Source: Yamagishiella unicocca | Taxonomy: Eukaryota; Chlorophyta; Chlorophyceae; Chlamydomonadales; Volvocaceae | NCBI GenBank assembly: GCA_003116995.1 | Contig: BDSL01000043.1 | Location: forward strand, 558,001 to 622,000 | DNA: 64,000 bases | Reading direction: 5' to 3' | Part shown: one piece after another, positions 23,201 to 32,200 of the stretch | Layout: every line of letters starts with the position of its first letter | Numbering within the stretch: the first letter of the stretch is position 1 | Notes under the pieces: generated by a model | The model's input: only the letters and a program-made list of their open reading frames with translations | What the model was told of the DNA's origin: nothing | Database searches by the model: none | Made by a program: the position numbers and the translations under genes

Positions 23201-24548
23201 GGCGCCCAGTTCCATCCTGCAGCGCTACCACCGCCTGTCTTGCCCTTGGAGGCTGGACTAGCGCCGTAAGCCCGCGGCTCGGGCGCTCCCCATCCCGCAG
23301 CCACTCTAGCCTGGCCGTACGCGCATCGGCTGCCCCTACCGCACGGGCGGCTGCGGCCACTTCTTCTTGCGCTGCCACCAAACCCTGCCAGGTGTGGGGC
23401 CCCTCAGCCGCGCCCTCCTCTACGTCTGCAAACGCTGCCCTGGCCGCCTGAACTGCCACCTCCAACCTGACCCCTGGCCGCATCCGTCGCAGCCGGCATT
23501 GTCTGTTAAGGGCCCCTGCTAGAGCCCCCATTCTCCGCTTGAACGTCGGCCACCAAGCGAGCAGTCCTGGCATGTCCGCTACACCGGGGCGGAGGCTGCC
23601 CTCCGCCTGCACCCAGTTTACGAACTGTTCCCGGAGGTCTTCATATGCCAAGAAGTGTGTGCGCACCCGTGGCATGCCTTGACCTTTGCCTTTTGCCACC
23701 CTTGGTAGAACGGTGACGACCGCGACCCTATGATCGGACGGGGTGGATGTCTCAATAGTGGACGATACCACATACGGCAGCATACACGTGGACACGTACA
23801 GCCGGTCAAGCCTTGAGGCTCCCGGCCGGGGCGCTCTGTACAGGTGCGAGAAGTCTCTTCGTCTAGGGTGCAGCTGACGGTAGGTATCGACCATGCCCGG
23901 GCACAGGGTACCGAACTCATTTGCCACCGAGCCATCCGCCCCCCTACCGCCTTCCCCTGCCGTCGAGTCGAGGCCTGCATCCGCTACGAAGTTGAAGTCG
24001 CCTACCCACAACAACTGTTCGTCCTCCTTCGCGGCAGCATACACCGGTGAGAGGGTTTTCCGTATAAACTCTTTCCTCTGTGCGGCATACGCCGCCGTTG
24101 GCATATAGATATTCGCCAGGTGGACCCGGTGCCCACCCCAGGTGAACGAGTACTGCAGAAAACGACCCGGTGGGGCTTCCTCAGGCTTCATGCGCATCGG
24201 TACCTCAACCGGGGACACCACCTGACTCAGATCCGAACGGACGAGGATGGCTACACCAGCTGTGCGCGGATTCGGCGTGAAGGACTCAGCCACGATGGCC
24301 CATCCGGGCAGCCCCAGCCTCTTCGCTGCAGCGTTTAACCCCCGCTGCAACAGCCGACTTTGTCCCTCGCCCGTATGATGGGTTTCTTGCAGACATACCA
24401 CATCAAGCCGCATGCGAGCCCATTGACTAGCCGCTGCCTGGAGTACTGCCTCCCTGTGCGGGAGTTGTATCCCGCCTAGGTTATGCGTGCCCACTCTCAG
24501 CGGCCGGCACGCTGGACCCCTCTGTGTCCCTTGTCGGTGCCGTACCAC
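20253..24548 (-). CDS. LINE A ORF2: endonuclease-reverse transcriptase
   Basis: A 1431-codon open frame. Residues about 17-290 are an APE-type endonuclease (THNLGG, CLQETH near 52-57, VGDFNFVAD, and SDHRVAV near its end) that would nick target DNA. The reverse transcriptase follows: GKSPGWDGIPSELYK, YRPITLLCTDYR, QSAFLPKRLIGANI, FLDIAKAYDS near 651-660, GVRQGCPLAP, and the FADD centre near 754-757. Near the C-terminus a Cys/His-rich stretch (CGCGVPAGE...RLHHFWFCPVA) resembles the zinc-knuckle tail of L1 proteins. The frame begins at GTG, overlapping the ORF1 stop by one base (TAGTG), and no ATG precedes the endonuclease motifs. Coupled termination-reinitiation is therefore likely. No frameshift or internal stop is present. 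Confidence 0.95.
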   Translation of the reverse strand: MVRHRQGTQRGPACRPLRVGTHNLGGIQLPHREAVLQAAASQWARMRLDVVCLQETHHTGEGQSRLLQRGLNAAAKRLGLPGWAIVAESFTPNPRTAGVAILVRSDLSQVVSPVEVPMRMKPEEAPPGRFLQYSFTWGGHRVHLANIYMPTAAYAAQRKEFIRKTLSPVYAAAKEDEQLLWVGDFNFVADAGLDSTAGEGGRGADGSVANEFGTLCPGMVDTYRQLHPRRRDFSHLYRAPRPGASRLDRLYVSTCMLPYVVSSTIETSTPSDHRVAVVTVLPRVAKGKGQGMPRVRTHFLAYEDLREQFVNWVQAEGSLRPGVADMPGLLAWWPTFKRRMGALAGALNRQCRLRRMRPGVRLEVAVQAARAAFADVEEGAAEGPHTWQGLVAAQEEVAAAARAVGAADARTARLEWLRDGERPSRGLTALVQPPRARQAVVALQDGTGRLVTDATRLPQMVAEYWREVCRAPPLVSSEAREEVIAALRAQNLRIPETQACCVGSPEILVAEVAAVLKAVTPGKSPGWDGIPSELYKACRTQIAPVLADVFTAVGQSGQVPPGFLDGVITILYKNRGALTAQGSYRPITLLCTDYRVLTKVLASRLGPVLGGVISLEQSAFLPKRLIGANILFLRHIPHLMAQQGRSCVLAFLDIAKAYDSVDRGFLYEAMEAMGAGAGLMSWTRILLTDTRSLAVVNGHKSRLVPIEAGVRQGCPLAPLLYLFVAQALLCWLQQRGVGIRLAVGAGNITTAVQFADDTQVLLEGPAEVPAFLASMEVYAQASGQLLNLDKVELLPIGFEGPSPHDMGGLKVVASVTALNLPFTDVGGSPMVDWESQRDKVVSRFSRIARLRLSTFGRATAAAAYGMHRVTWHMEHGGLPPDTIVEGLERVAAKLIDRDLAPDARERRATGVPQRLLVGHPSLGGFGAIALKEHVRARWAGWALRFVLAMAGPRERRPPWVSCLSIYLRGVHPAFGPLNLLTAQGRGPWMGADEMPADIRRVITALTALPPVQDIASEPLVPGPWCVHVPIWGNPLLPACQSGQVVVGRRPGLEYLHPELVGCWAIKTLGDVLAARDALRDFLVASEAAVQTAWSAGWRGLVVRVLDPRSTAAKTFLGLDRWRECTGALEALLAEVPTPWKQAAALVMPVSSQGIPHALPGIEEVGSMLTARLGWRLGGGEPLALRDMTVRVGTAVQLVEFADARRAAHETFVREALGGTGPVLPAALNALQQVFRRLWSGMKWEPAYKEGWWRLAVDGIPLLGNSHMRTAAAAPCGCGVPAGESSGAGTPRLHHFWFCPVAQAVTAQLETQLGAGVTRAQVWLVQAPIGVQSCVWDVVVLAAITAMEVGRRFMAAALKRAGAGGPPLTPGSGLLDRAVRRGVVEFWALLRGFAALGLPQKGWDAVGPRHPFLRVVANRLVCGGPAEVLVDS

Positions 24549-26770
24549 TATTGGTCTGCGGGTACCTCCATCCTGGAGGCGTCTCCTGGGTCGTCCATCT
24601 CCAGCGCCCCGTACGGGTTGGGCGCCATCCTGATGGCGCTAAGGGGTCTGACAGGGGGGTCCTGTTGCTGGAGCTGCGGCCATTCGGCTGCATCCAGGTC
24701 ACTGGTGTGCGGGGCTGCGCTCCAGTCGCCCTCCATGTTGACGCGTCGGCGCTGCTGGTCCGGCGTCTCCCCCGAGTGCTGCGGCGAGCGGCTCGACCTA
24801 AGCCCGGGCGGCCTCGGGGGACCGACGGTGTCGGGGGGCCGCCGGGCGCCCGTGGTAGCGCGCCTGGCCACGGCTGCCTTCGCCGCGCTCCTGGCGGCCT
24901 CTGCCTTATCCGCGGCTGACGCGTTCCTGGACGCTATCATCTTCCGCGTGAGGTCGTCCACCGCTGCCTGGTATTCCGGTGTACCGGCTTCCAGGCCCCG
25001 GATCATCGACCCCATGACCACAGCCGCGAAGGAGGCCGGGGATGCTGGAGTCGTGGCTGGCCCCTTGGCCCCTGATGGCCCATCTGCGGCCGCCGCCCCC
25101 ACCGGCCCTGTTGCCATATCTGCTTGCGCGACCGCCCCGTTCGAAGGCGGGACTGCCTCAGGGCTGCGGCGCGGCTGCGGCTGCGGCGCGTCCGCCGCCA
25201 CGCGGTTGCGGCTGCTGCGGCGTGGTTGCCGCGCGACCGCCAATCCCGACGGCGCGGCTGCCGCACCCGATGGCATGGCTGCCGCATCCACCGGCGCGGC
25301 TGCCGCACCCGACGGCGGGGCTGCCGCACCCGACGGCATGGCTGCCGCACCCGATGGCGCGGCTGCCGCACCCGACGGCGCGGCTGCCGCACCCGACGGC
25401 GCGTCTGCCGCACCCGATGGCATGGCTGCCGCATCCACCGGCGCGGCTGCCGCACCCGACGGTGCGGCTGCCGCTCCCGACGGCATGGCTGCCGCACCCG
25501 ATGGCATGGCTGCCGTACCCGCCGGCGTGGCTGCCGCACCCGACAGCGTGGCTGCCGCCCCCGACGGCGTGGCTGCCGCTCCCGTCGGCACGGCTGCCGC
25601 TCCCGATGGCATGGCTGTCGCACCCGACGGCATGGCTGCCGCACCCGGCGGCATGGCTGCCGTACCTGCTGTTTTCGCCCTGTCACGGCCCGGCGTCGAC
25701 TTTCCGCCCGCTGCTGTCCCACCCGACCGCCTTGTAGCAGCCGCTGCAGCCGCTGTGCCCGAAGGCCCTGCCGCTGAGCCCGAAGGCCCTGCCCCCGGGG
25801 CAAACTCCCGCATCGTGCGCTGAAGTCCCCGGCTTGGCCCCACTGGGGCTGCCACTGCCGCGGCCCTTGCCGCTGATGCCGCTGCTTTTGCCTCTTTCGC
25901 CCGCTGGGCTTCAGCCTTCGCCGCCGGGAAGGGCCGAGGCGGCGGGGTGGCGGCTGTGAGCCCGCTGCGCCCCAGTCTTGGCGGTGCCGGGAGAACTGGA
26001 GGCCGAACGGGGGCCGCCTTCACCGGGGTGGCCTTCAGGATGCCGTTTCGGTCCGCGCCTACGACGTCGTACTCCATGGCTGGTGGCAGGGGAGCCGCGC
26101 CCACCCCTAGGCGCACGCGGGCTGTCCTGAAGCTGAGGTGGTCCACCACCAGGTCCGTGTGGGGGCGGCCGTACAACATCGTTAGGATATGGGCGGCTTC
26201 CGCTCGCCGCATCCCTTCCGGTATGCCAGCCAGGCTGTAGGCCGCTGTGCGATGCCCCTCCACCGAACCGACCACCTCTACCGGGTAGTCATGGTTATCA
26301 CCATAGATCCTGTCTATGTTAATTAACCCATCGGCAGAGACCAGCGCCAAGGTCCGGGTGACCGCCGCTGCTGGCATGACCACCGTTATTTTGGCCTCGT
26401 AAATGCCGGCTGTGTTGGACCACGCTGAGGGCGCTCCAACAGAGATATCCGCTTCTTGCACAATGTCTGGCATTGCTGCGGAGAGTGACCGTTTCAGGTG
26501 GTCGGCGATGGATCCTCCCACGAAACTCAGCAGCGCCGAAATGCTGCTAGCGTCCGCGAAACGGAACCTGAACGTCACAGAGCCCATGGCTCTGAACGGG
26601 TTGGCAGAACCAGTGACGCGTATCACCTCGTCGAGGCTAATGACGGTCCGAGGCATTGCGTCCTCCTCTCGGTCCTCCGGTGTTCTGGCGCTGCGTCGGG
26701 TCATTCCAGGACCCTCCCAGAGCACTTCTGCCCTATCGCCGCGCGGCTTTCGCGGGGCTGGCCAGGTCAC
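24548..26770 (-). CDS. LINE A ORF1 protein
   Basis: An open frame of 740 codons. The first ATG in frame is at 26704 (residue 23) and another is at 26656 (MPRTVISLDEV), so the protein probably starts at one of these. Residues about 40-260 form the only compact, mixed-composition part and may be the RNA-binding region. The middle (minus strand of about 25250-25700) is a long run of degenerate PSGAAA(M/A) units, rich in Ala and Pro and likely disordered. The C-terminal ~180 residues are charged. I see no CCHC knuckle. By position it should be the nucleic-acid-binding ORF1p that packages the RNA, which is inference from LINE organisation. Confidence 0.88.
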   Translation of the reverse strand: MTWPAPRKPRGDRAEVLWEGPGMTRRSARTPEDREEDAMPRTVISLDEVIRVTGSANPFRAMGSVTFRFRFADASSISALLSFVGGSIADHLKRSLSAAMPDIVQEADISVGAPSAWSNTAGIYEAKITVVMPAAAVTRTLALVSADGLINIDRIYGDNHDYPVEVVGSVEGHRTAAYSLAGIPEGMRRAEAAHILTMLYGRPHTDLVVDHLSFRTARVRLGVGAAPLPPAMEYDVVGADRNGILKATPVKAAPVRPPVLPAPPRLGRSGLTAATPPPRPFPAAKAEAQRAKEAKAAASAARAAAVAAPVGPSRGLQRTMREFAPGAGPSGSAAGPSGTAAAAAATRRSGGTAAGGKSTPGRDRAKTAGTAAMPPGAAAMPSGATAMPSGAAAVPTGAAATPSGAAATLSGAAATPAGTAAMPSGAAAMPSGAAAAPSGAAAAPVDAAAMPSGAADAPSGAAAAPSGAAAAPSGAAAMPSGAAAPPSGAAAAPVDAAAMPSGAAAAPSGLAVARQPRRSSRNRVAADAPQPQPRRSPEAVPPSNGAVAQADMATGPVGAAAADGPSGAKGPATTPASPASFAAVVMGSMIRGLEAGTPEYQAAVDDLTRKMIASRNASAADKAEAARSAAKAAVARRATTGARRPPDTVGPPRPPGLRSSRSPQHSGETPDQQRRRVNMEGDWSAAPHTSDLDAAEWPQLQQQDPPVRPLSAIRMAPNPYGALEMDDPGDASRMEVPADQ

Positions 26771-26795
26771 CCTGGCGCAGCCACGCGATCGATTA

Positions 26796-26960
26796 CCATT
26801 GATGTATTGATGTATTAATGTATTAATGTAGTTGGTAATGTAGTCCCAGCCCCCGATGTATTAATGTAGTTGGTAATGTAGTCCCAGGTAATGTAGTTGG
26901 TAATGTAGTCCCCCAATGTATTAATGTAGTTGGTAATGTAGTTGGTAATGTAGTCCCAGC
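26796..26960. repeat. Tandem repeats in the LINE A 5'UTR
   Basis: Short units of the type gtagttggtaatgtagtccc and gatgtattaat are reiterated with variation between ORF1 and the 5' end of the element. Tandem 5'UTR repeats commonly carry promoter activity in L1-type elements; here that is inference. Confidence 0.8.
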
Positions 26961-26986
26961 ACCCGACGAACCAGTGAATTGTCGAC

Positions 26987-27000
26987 GCCTGTCGATTGGT
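26987..27000. repeat. 14-bp target-site duplication, right copy
   Basis: gcctgtcgattggt, identical to 19845-19858. It marks the 5' end of the full-length LINE A. Confidence 0.95.
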
Positions 27001-27126
27001 GTTCTGGTGGTTTGCCTTTGTTCCGGTGCACGCCGGTCTCTGTCTCCTCCGTCTTCCTCAGTGTCAGGCGATGTGCCCGATGGTTCTACCTTTTGGTCTG
27101 GAACTCACTGTAACCGTTACAACAAA
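27001..27126 (+). mobile_element. Inverted LINE A copy, right part (3' end)
   Basis: This continues the 3'UTR interrupted at 19858, beginning gttctggtggtttgcctttg and ending ctgtaaccgttacaacaaat. Together with 19752-19858 it rebuilds an uninterrupted 3'UTR once the full-length element and one target-duplication copy are removed. Confidence 0.92.
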
Positions 27127-27129
27127 TTA

Positions 27130-28500
27130 GCAGCAGACCGACCGCAGTTCAAGCCCGCATGAACCCAGGACAAGAGGAGGGCCCGTAGCCGTGGCCTCAC
27201 CAGCCATACAAGAGCCGGGGCTGAACCCAGCAGACGCCCCCAAGGGCATAGGAAAAGCACAGAGCCGCCAGGCAAACCCAGGACAAGCGGGGGGACCCAG
27301 GAAAAGCCAGCGCTAGCAGCCAGCAGACGCCCCAAACGGCACAGGAGGAAAAGACATACCAGTAAAACATCGCCGTGGGTTCTCGACAGAAAAGGATAAC
27401 CCAGGCACCCCAAGGCCCGCTGCAGGGTAAAACGGCGAGGCCAGCCGGCCTTGATGACCGACGGGCCTAGGGCACCACCCACCCGCGAAACGACGTCCGG
27501 CCCGAACAAATGGTCAGCGAACGGAATTTCCGCACGTCGGGCAGCCTCAACGAACCGAAGGCCTGTCTTACGTTTGGCGAGGCGAGGAGCCGCACGGCTC
27601 GTTTAGTCTGTTACCACCTGGGCTACACCCCCAGTCACGTGTAACATCATCACAAGGATGGGGGAAAAGCAACAACCGAGCAGACGCATGCACACCGACC
27701 GACATGTCCGTAGACGACGAAAAACAACTAGGCGGAACTAGGCTGAAATAACCGCATCGGGGATAAATAACCGCACCAAAATAATATAGCCCCCGGGCCT
27801 AGAAGGCACAAAAGAAGCGGACAAACGGCCCATGAAGAGAACGAGGCAGGAGTCGCCGCTGGCCGCCCATGTTAGCCAGGGTTCAGCCAGCACACCACAA
27901 GCGACCCCTAGGCACACGGCGGGACGGGTGGGTGGCCCGGACAGCACCCCACCCGGTCCACGGCACACCGAGCTGAGCCGAACCCCGCAGTCGGGTCGAA
28001 AAACCAACAACCGCAGTCGGGTCGAAAAACCAACAACCGCAGTCGGGTCGAAAAACCAACAACCGCAATCAACTGCGCGCGAGCACACGACACCAGGCGC
28101 CCCCCAGCAGGTGGGCAAGGCTCCGCCAGCCGCGTGGAACATCCCGGAGCATGAAGCTGTCGAGGTTGATTGCACTAAGGGCAGCCAGTGCGTCAACATC
28201 CCAAACATACTGCTTACAGCCACAGCCCCAAACGGGCTAGCGGCTGAACACCAGCGGGGACAGCTACCAGCCGACCACGCAGCCCGCAGTGCCACCCGAC
28301 TGCCTAGCCCAGGGGCAGGCACTACCGCAAGGTGCCCTTCGAGCACACCAATCACGGCACGAGCAACAGGGCAGTGCCTAAAATGGTGCAGGCGAGGGGA
28401 CACCGGGCCGGCGCCGGCCGCAGGAAACGCCCCGCACCCACAGGCCTCCAAGGGGGCTCGTGAACATGCGGTTACCCTCCAGCGGATTCCACCCATCTAC
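27130..28500 (-). mobile_element. 5'-truncated LINE B copy
   Basis: The minus-strand frame 28496-27738 begins with a region like the C-terminal Cys/His segment of LINE A ORF2 (CGCGAFPAAG...RLHHFRHCPVARAV). The homology then decays through apparent frameshifts. Below 27740 it continues into a 3'UTR shared with 6608-6960, 34556-35045 and 54480-54950. A small internal tandem repeat (aaccaacaaccgcagtcggg type) is at about 27985-28070. It lies directly next to the LINE A 3' end at 27126. Confidence 0.75.
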
Positions 28501-29274
28501 CTTGACATCTGAGCAATGAATCTGGTGCTGCCCAACTTTCCACGGACCTCACCCAGCTCGCCCAGCTCATTCCTTAGACAGATGAATAAATGTCATGCAT
28601 CGCCCGTCTAAAGGGGCGAAAAATATGCTAGGCCCGTACAGCAAGCTTCTACCCGCTGAGCGCGACTGAGCGGTGTCATGGAATCAACGTAAAACAACAG
28701 ATGCGCCTAGTCCCTTAGCTGCCTACCTGACTGGCTAACTGACTGCAAGATTCGAAATTGACCATCACGCGCCATTACCTGGCGCCAAGCAACGACGCGT
28801 CAAGAGTCCGACGACACAAACGTAATCGCACGTACACATCGCAGTCGCCCACGGGTCGTTTCGCATGACGCGCGACAGCAGCAATGCGTAACCGCGATGC
28901 GTAACCGCGTTCTACGCGGTTACGCATTGCAATGCATGATGGCGCGGGCAGCTTTGACACGCATGGCGCGCACGGTCATCCTCTACTGTGCGAAAAATGG
29001 TTAAATAGCAGGCAGGGGAAAGCAAGCCCCCTTACTAGACACGACCATTCGTCATCAGCTTCATCCCTCTACCTGACATGGTTAAATCAATGGGTTACGC
29101 CAGCTTGCTTTGGGGCCTAAATTATCACGACGCGCGGCATCGTCCGTGATCCATGCAGATCCGCAGCATAAATTGTACTTTATAATAAATTGACGGGAGC
29201 GATAAATCATATGGCAAACGCCGTACGCAGCATACGGTATATATACGCAGCTGAACGGTGGTGCGTTGACTTCA
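28501..29274. other. Intergenic, no gene recognised
   Basis: Apart from the inverted repeat at 28881-28930 I see nothing here. It lies just downstream of protease gene 2. Confidence 0.45.
28881..28930. other. Perfect inverted repeat
   Basis: gcaatgcgtaaccgcg (28881-28896) is the exact reverse complement of cgcggttacgcattgc (28915-28930). A second copy of its 13-nt core (28897-28909) sits between them, so two alternative hairpins are possible: 16 bp with an 18-nt loop, or 13 bp with a 5-nt loop. There is no gene on either side within 300 bp. Confidence 0.9.
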
Positions 29275-32200
29275 TCAGTAAGACCAAGCCTCGATGGCGT
29301 GTCCGCCCCCAAGGGCCCTCCTGTGAGCTCCTCCCTTCCTGCCGGCCTCACGCACACCAGGCGGAATGCGGACGATCCGCGATTTTTTGCAGTCTCGGGA
29401 GCACGTGTTGATGGTTTCCCCAAGGCCAGCGGTGCAGACGCCGTCACCTGTGAAGTAGGCATAAGGAAGAGCATACACACGAAGACAGGTTGATAGCTGG
29501 TACGCACACAGCCGCACCTAGGCCTCATAGGGATATAAGTCAACGAACTCACCGCAGTACTGCTTCGAGCAGCCTCCGCAATCTATGGCACACGAGCCGC
29601 ATGTCTCGCTGTAGCCCTTGCGGGCGCTGGTGCACTTGCCATCGCCGCAGTAAGCGCTGGTGCAGGTGCCGCAGTCGCCGCAGCCAGTCTTGCCGCTGGT
29701 GCACTTTTCGCCAAGCAGCGGCTCGCACATGCCGTTGTAGTTGCACGAGGGGCAGACGCCGCAGTCAGCACTGCAGCTGGAGCAGCTCTCGCCGGCGGCG
29801 GCGTTGCACACGCCGTCTCCGCAGCAGGTGCGGGTGCCGTTGGTGAGGACGATACCGCAGTCGGCCAGGCAGGTGCTGCACGTCTCGCCGCCGGAGCACA
29901 CGCCGTCACCGCAGCGAGCGCAGGCGCCGCAATCCGTGGGGCACGTTGAACATGTCTCATCAGTACCGCACACCTTGTCGCCGCATGCAGACGACGGAGG
30001 TGGAGAAGGCACAGGGAAAGGGGTGTATGCCGGCGCCCAGCTGATCCCAATGATGTTGTCGTAGGCCCCCGACATGAAGCCAACACCCGCGCTGTAGGAG
30101 ATTCGGAAGTAGCCCTTGTCGCCCCAGCCGATGCCCCAGCTGTTCTTGACGATCCAGTAGGAACTGTTCATGAGGGAATGGGAGCAAGCATTTATTGACA
30201 GGAAAAAGCTTTTACGTATATGTGTGCTGGTGCATTGCTCATTATTCCGCTGATGTCGAGTAGTTTGTCCCACATACAGATAAGCCCCTGGCAAACTCCC
30301 CTGCCTACCCGGTGTCGTTGTAGCCAACGACGAGGACCTGGTGGTAGTTGACATACTCGCTGTAGCCGTCCCACGCGTATGGTCTGCACGGATGACGTCG
30401 CACGAAACGGCAGTAGATGGACACGCAGCGGCCCAGTGGGTCCTTGTAACCCGGTCCAGACACCGACATTTAGGTGGTTGTAACGGTTACAGTGGTTAGG
30501 TGTACCAGGCAGCTGGTCGCTTAGCGTTCTGCGAGCAACTAGCGTTCGCAAAGGAGATCATATCGATCGTGGATGCTATTTATGTTATGGTTGCACCCTC
30601 TAAGGGGCACCACACGTAAGAGGCGAACGGCGTGAAAGTGGCGTGAATGGCAGCGCCGACCGATGCGCATCACCCCTCGCTCAACGTAAGCCTATGACGC
30701 ACATACAACTGCACATACAACTGCACATACAACTGCACATACAACTGCACATACAACTGCACATACAACTTCATACATTGTCACTTACGATGATGCTGCG
30801 GTCCACTTACGATGATGCCGCGGTCCAGTTGAGGAAGTCGTTGTATACCACAAAGTAGGTAATTACCGAGCCCCACTCGCGGATGTGCTGCTTGGCCTGT
30901 GATGGATACAACCACGTCAACTTTTGCAATCGGGAACTACGACTTTTGCGTAGTTCGGGAATATATGACACATGTGTGACAATGATACCCGTCGGCTATA
31001 CGTGGGCCCAGCTACGATGCGTATCTCACTTCGTTCAGCACTATCTTGATAAGTCATTCCCGGTGCATTTGTTTAGCATTCTAACGTTGCTTCCATTCGC
31101 ATTTTTATCGCATGATCCATTTGCTTTAGATGGTGAAACCACCACCGTTTTAGGGTTTTAGGATGTCGGTGGTCAACGTTTTCCTTCCTTCCACCTACCA
31201 TCGTCATGTCGGAGTAGGTGGTCTGAGAGAAGGTGCCGTTGGGGCGCACCTCGGGCTGCGACATCAGAGCGCAGCCGGGCTCTTGGGTGTACGGGTAGTT
31301 GGCTTCGTACGGCAGGCTTTTGGCGACAATGACGTTGGCCACTTCCTCGGCATACCAGCCCCAGTCGCATGTCGGGTAGTACATGCCGTTGCAGAAGAAC
31401 AGCCTGGCAGGGCGGAGGGCGTGCGTGCGCAGGCAGCCAACATGGGGAGTCGCGAGAAGGGTCAGGAGTTGGAGCGGATGCATTCAGGGCGACATCATCA
31501 TTGCCTGGGGAGATGCAGGGGGAAAAATAAAACCCAACACCATCTATCAGAGCCGCACTCACCACTGCTCCGACAAGTCAATTGTTGTAATCGTTACAGT
31601 GGGCAAGTCAATTGTGTTGACGATCGTGCCGATGGCCACAGCGATAGCGGCCTCGGAGGCCGCGGTGGCGGCGAAGGAGACACAGGAACCGCAGCTGCCC
31701 TGGTCCTTCACGGGGCTGATGTAATTGTACGGCGTTCCGTTAGCCAGCCGGGAGTCCCATACGGGGTACGACAGCGCTGCCATGACGCCGTCGTACGTGT
31801 AAGTGCCGGTCTCGACGCTCGACTGGGACATAGGCGTCTGCAGTGCGGTTATGGGCGATCAAGTGATGCGTGCGTGGGAGGAGCCGGCACGTAGAGAGGG
31901 TTTGGGGACTTAAAGTATTTCAACGGACGACAATATATGTCGTCTTTATCCAGGAGGTGTAGTAGCTGTTACAATGGGTTCCAGACCACAAGGCAGAACC
32001 ATTGGGCACACCGCCTGACACTGATGGAGGCGAAAGAAACAGGAACCGAACTGCACCGGAACAAAGGCAAAGGGTGTGTAGGTGATGGTCATTTTTCCTT
32101 CCGGCTTCTGCTTTGACACTGTATCCAGGGTAAGCCCTTGGCACTCTGTCGCCTTAGGCTAAGCGAGGCCCATGAACACAACTGTAATGGTACCTTTGTG

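Larger units (their letters stand above)
19859..26986 (-). mobile_element. Full-length LINE A (L1-like non-LTR retrotransposon)
   Basis: This ~7.1-kb minus-strand element is flanked by a perfect 14-bp target duplication. In sense order it has a repeat-rich 5'UTR (26986-26771), ORF1 (26770-24548), ORF2 (24548-20253) and a ~390-nt 3'UTR ending in cactgtaaccgttacaacaa rather than poly(A). ORF2 has N-terminal APE-type endonuclease and reverse transcriptase, which places it among L1-like LINEs such as those of Chlamydomonas (family knowledge). Both frames are open and the duplication is perfect, so insertion was recent and the copy may still be competent. It sits inside the 3'UTR of an older inverted LINE A copy. 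Confidence 0.96.

Noticed and set aside
24483..25823. Long plus-strand open frame of 446 codons
   Set aside because: It lies antisense to LINE A ORF1 and arises from the GC-rich Ala/Pro repeats. The minus-strand frame is longer and continuous with the element.
27832..28512. 226-codon plus-strand frame
   Set aside because: Antisense to the LINE B ORF2 remnant, with low-complexity composition.
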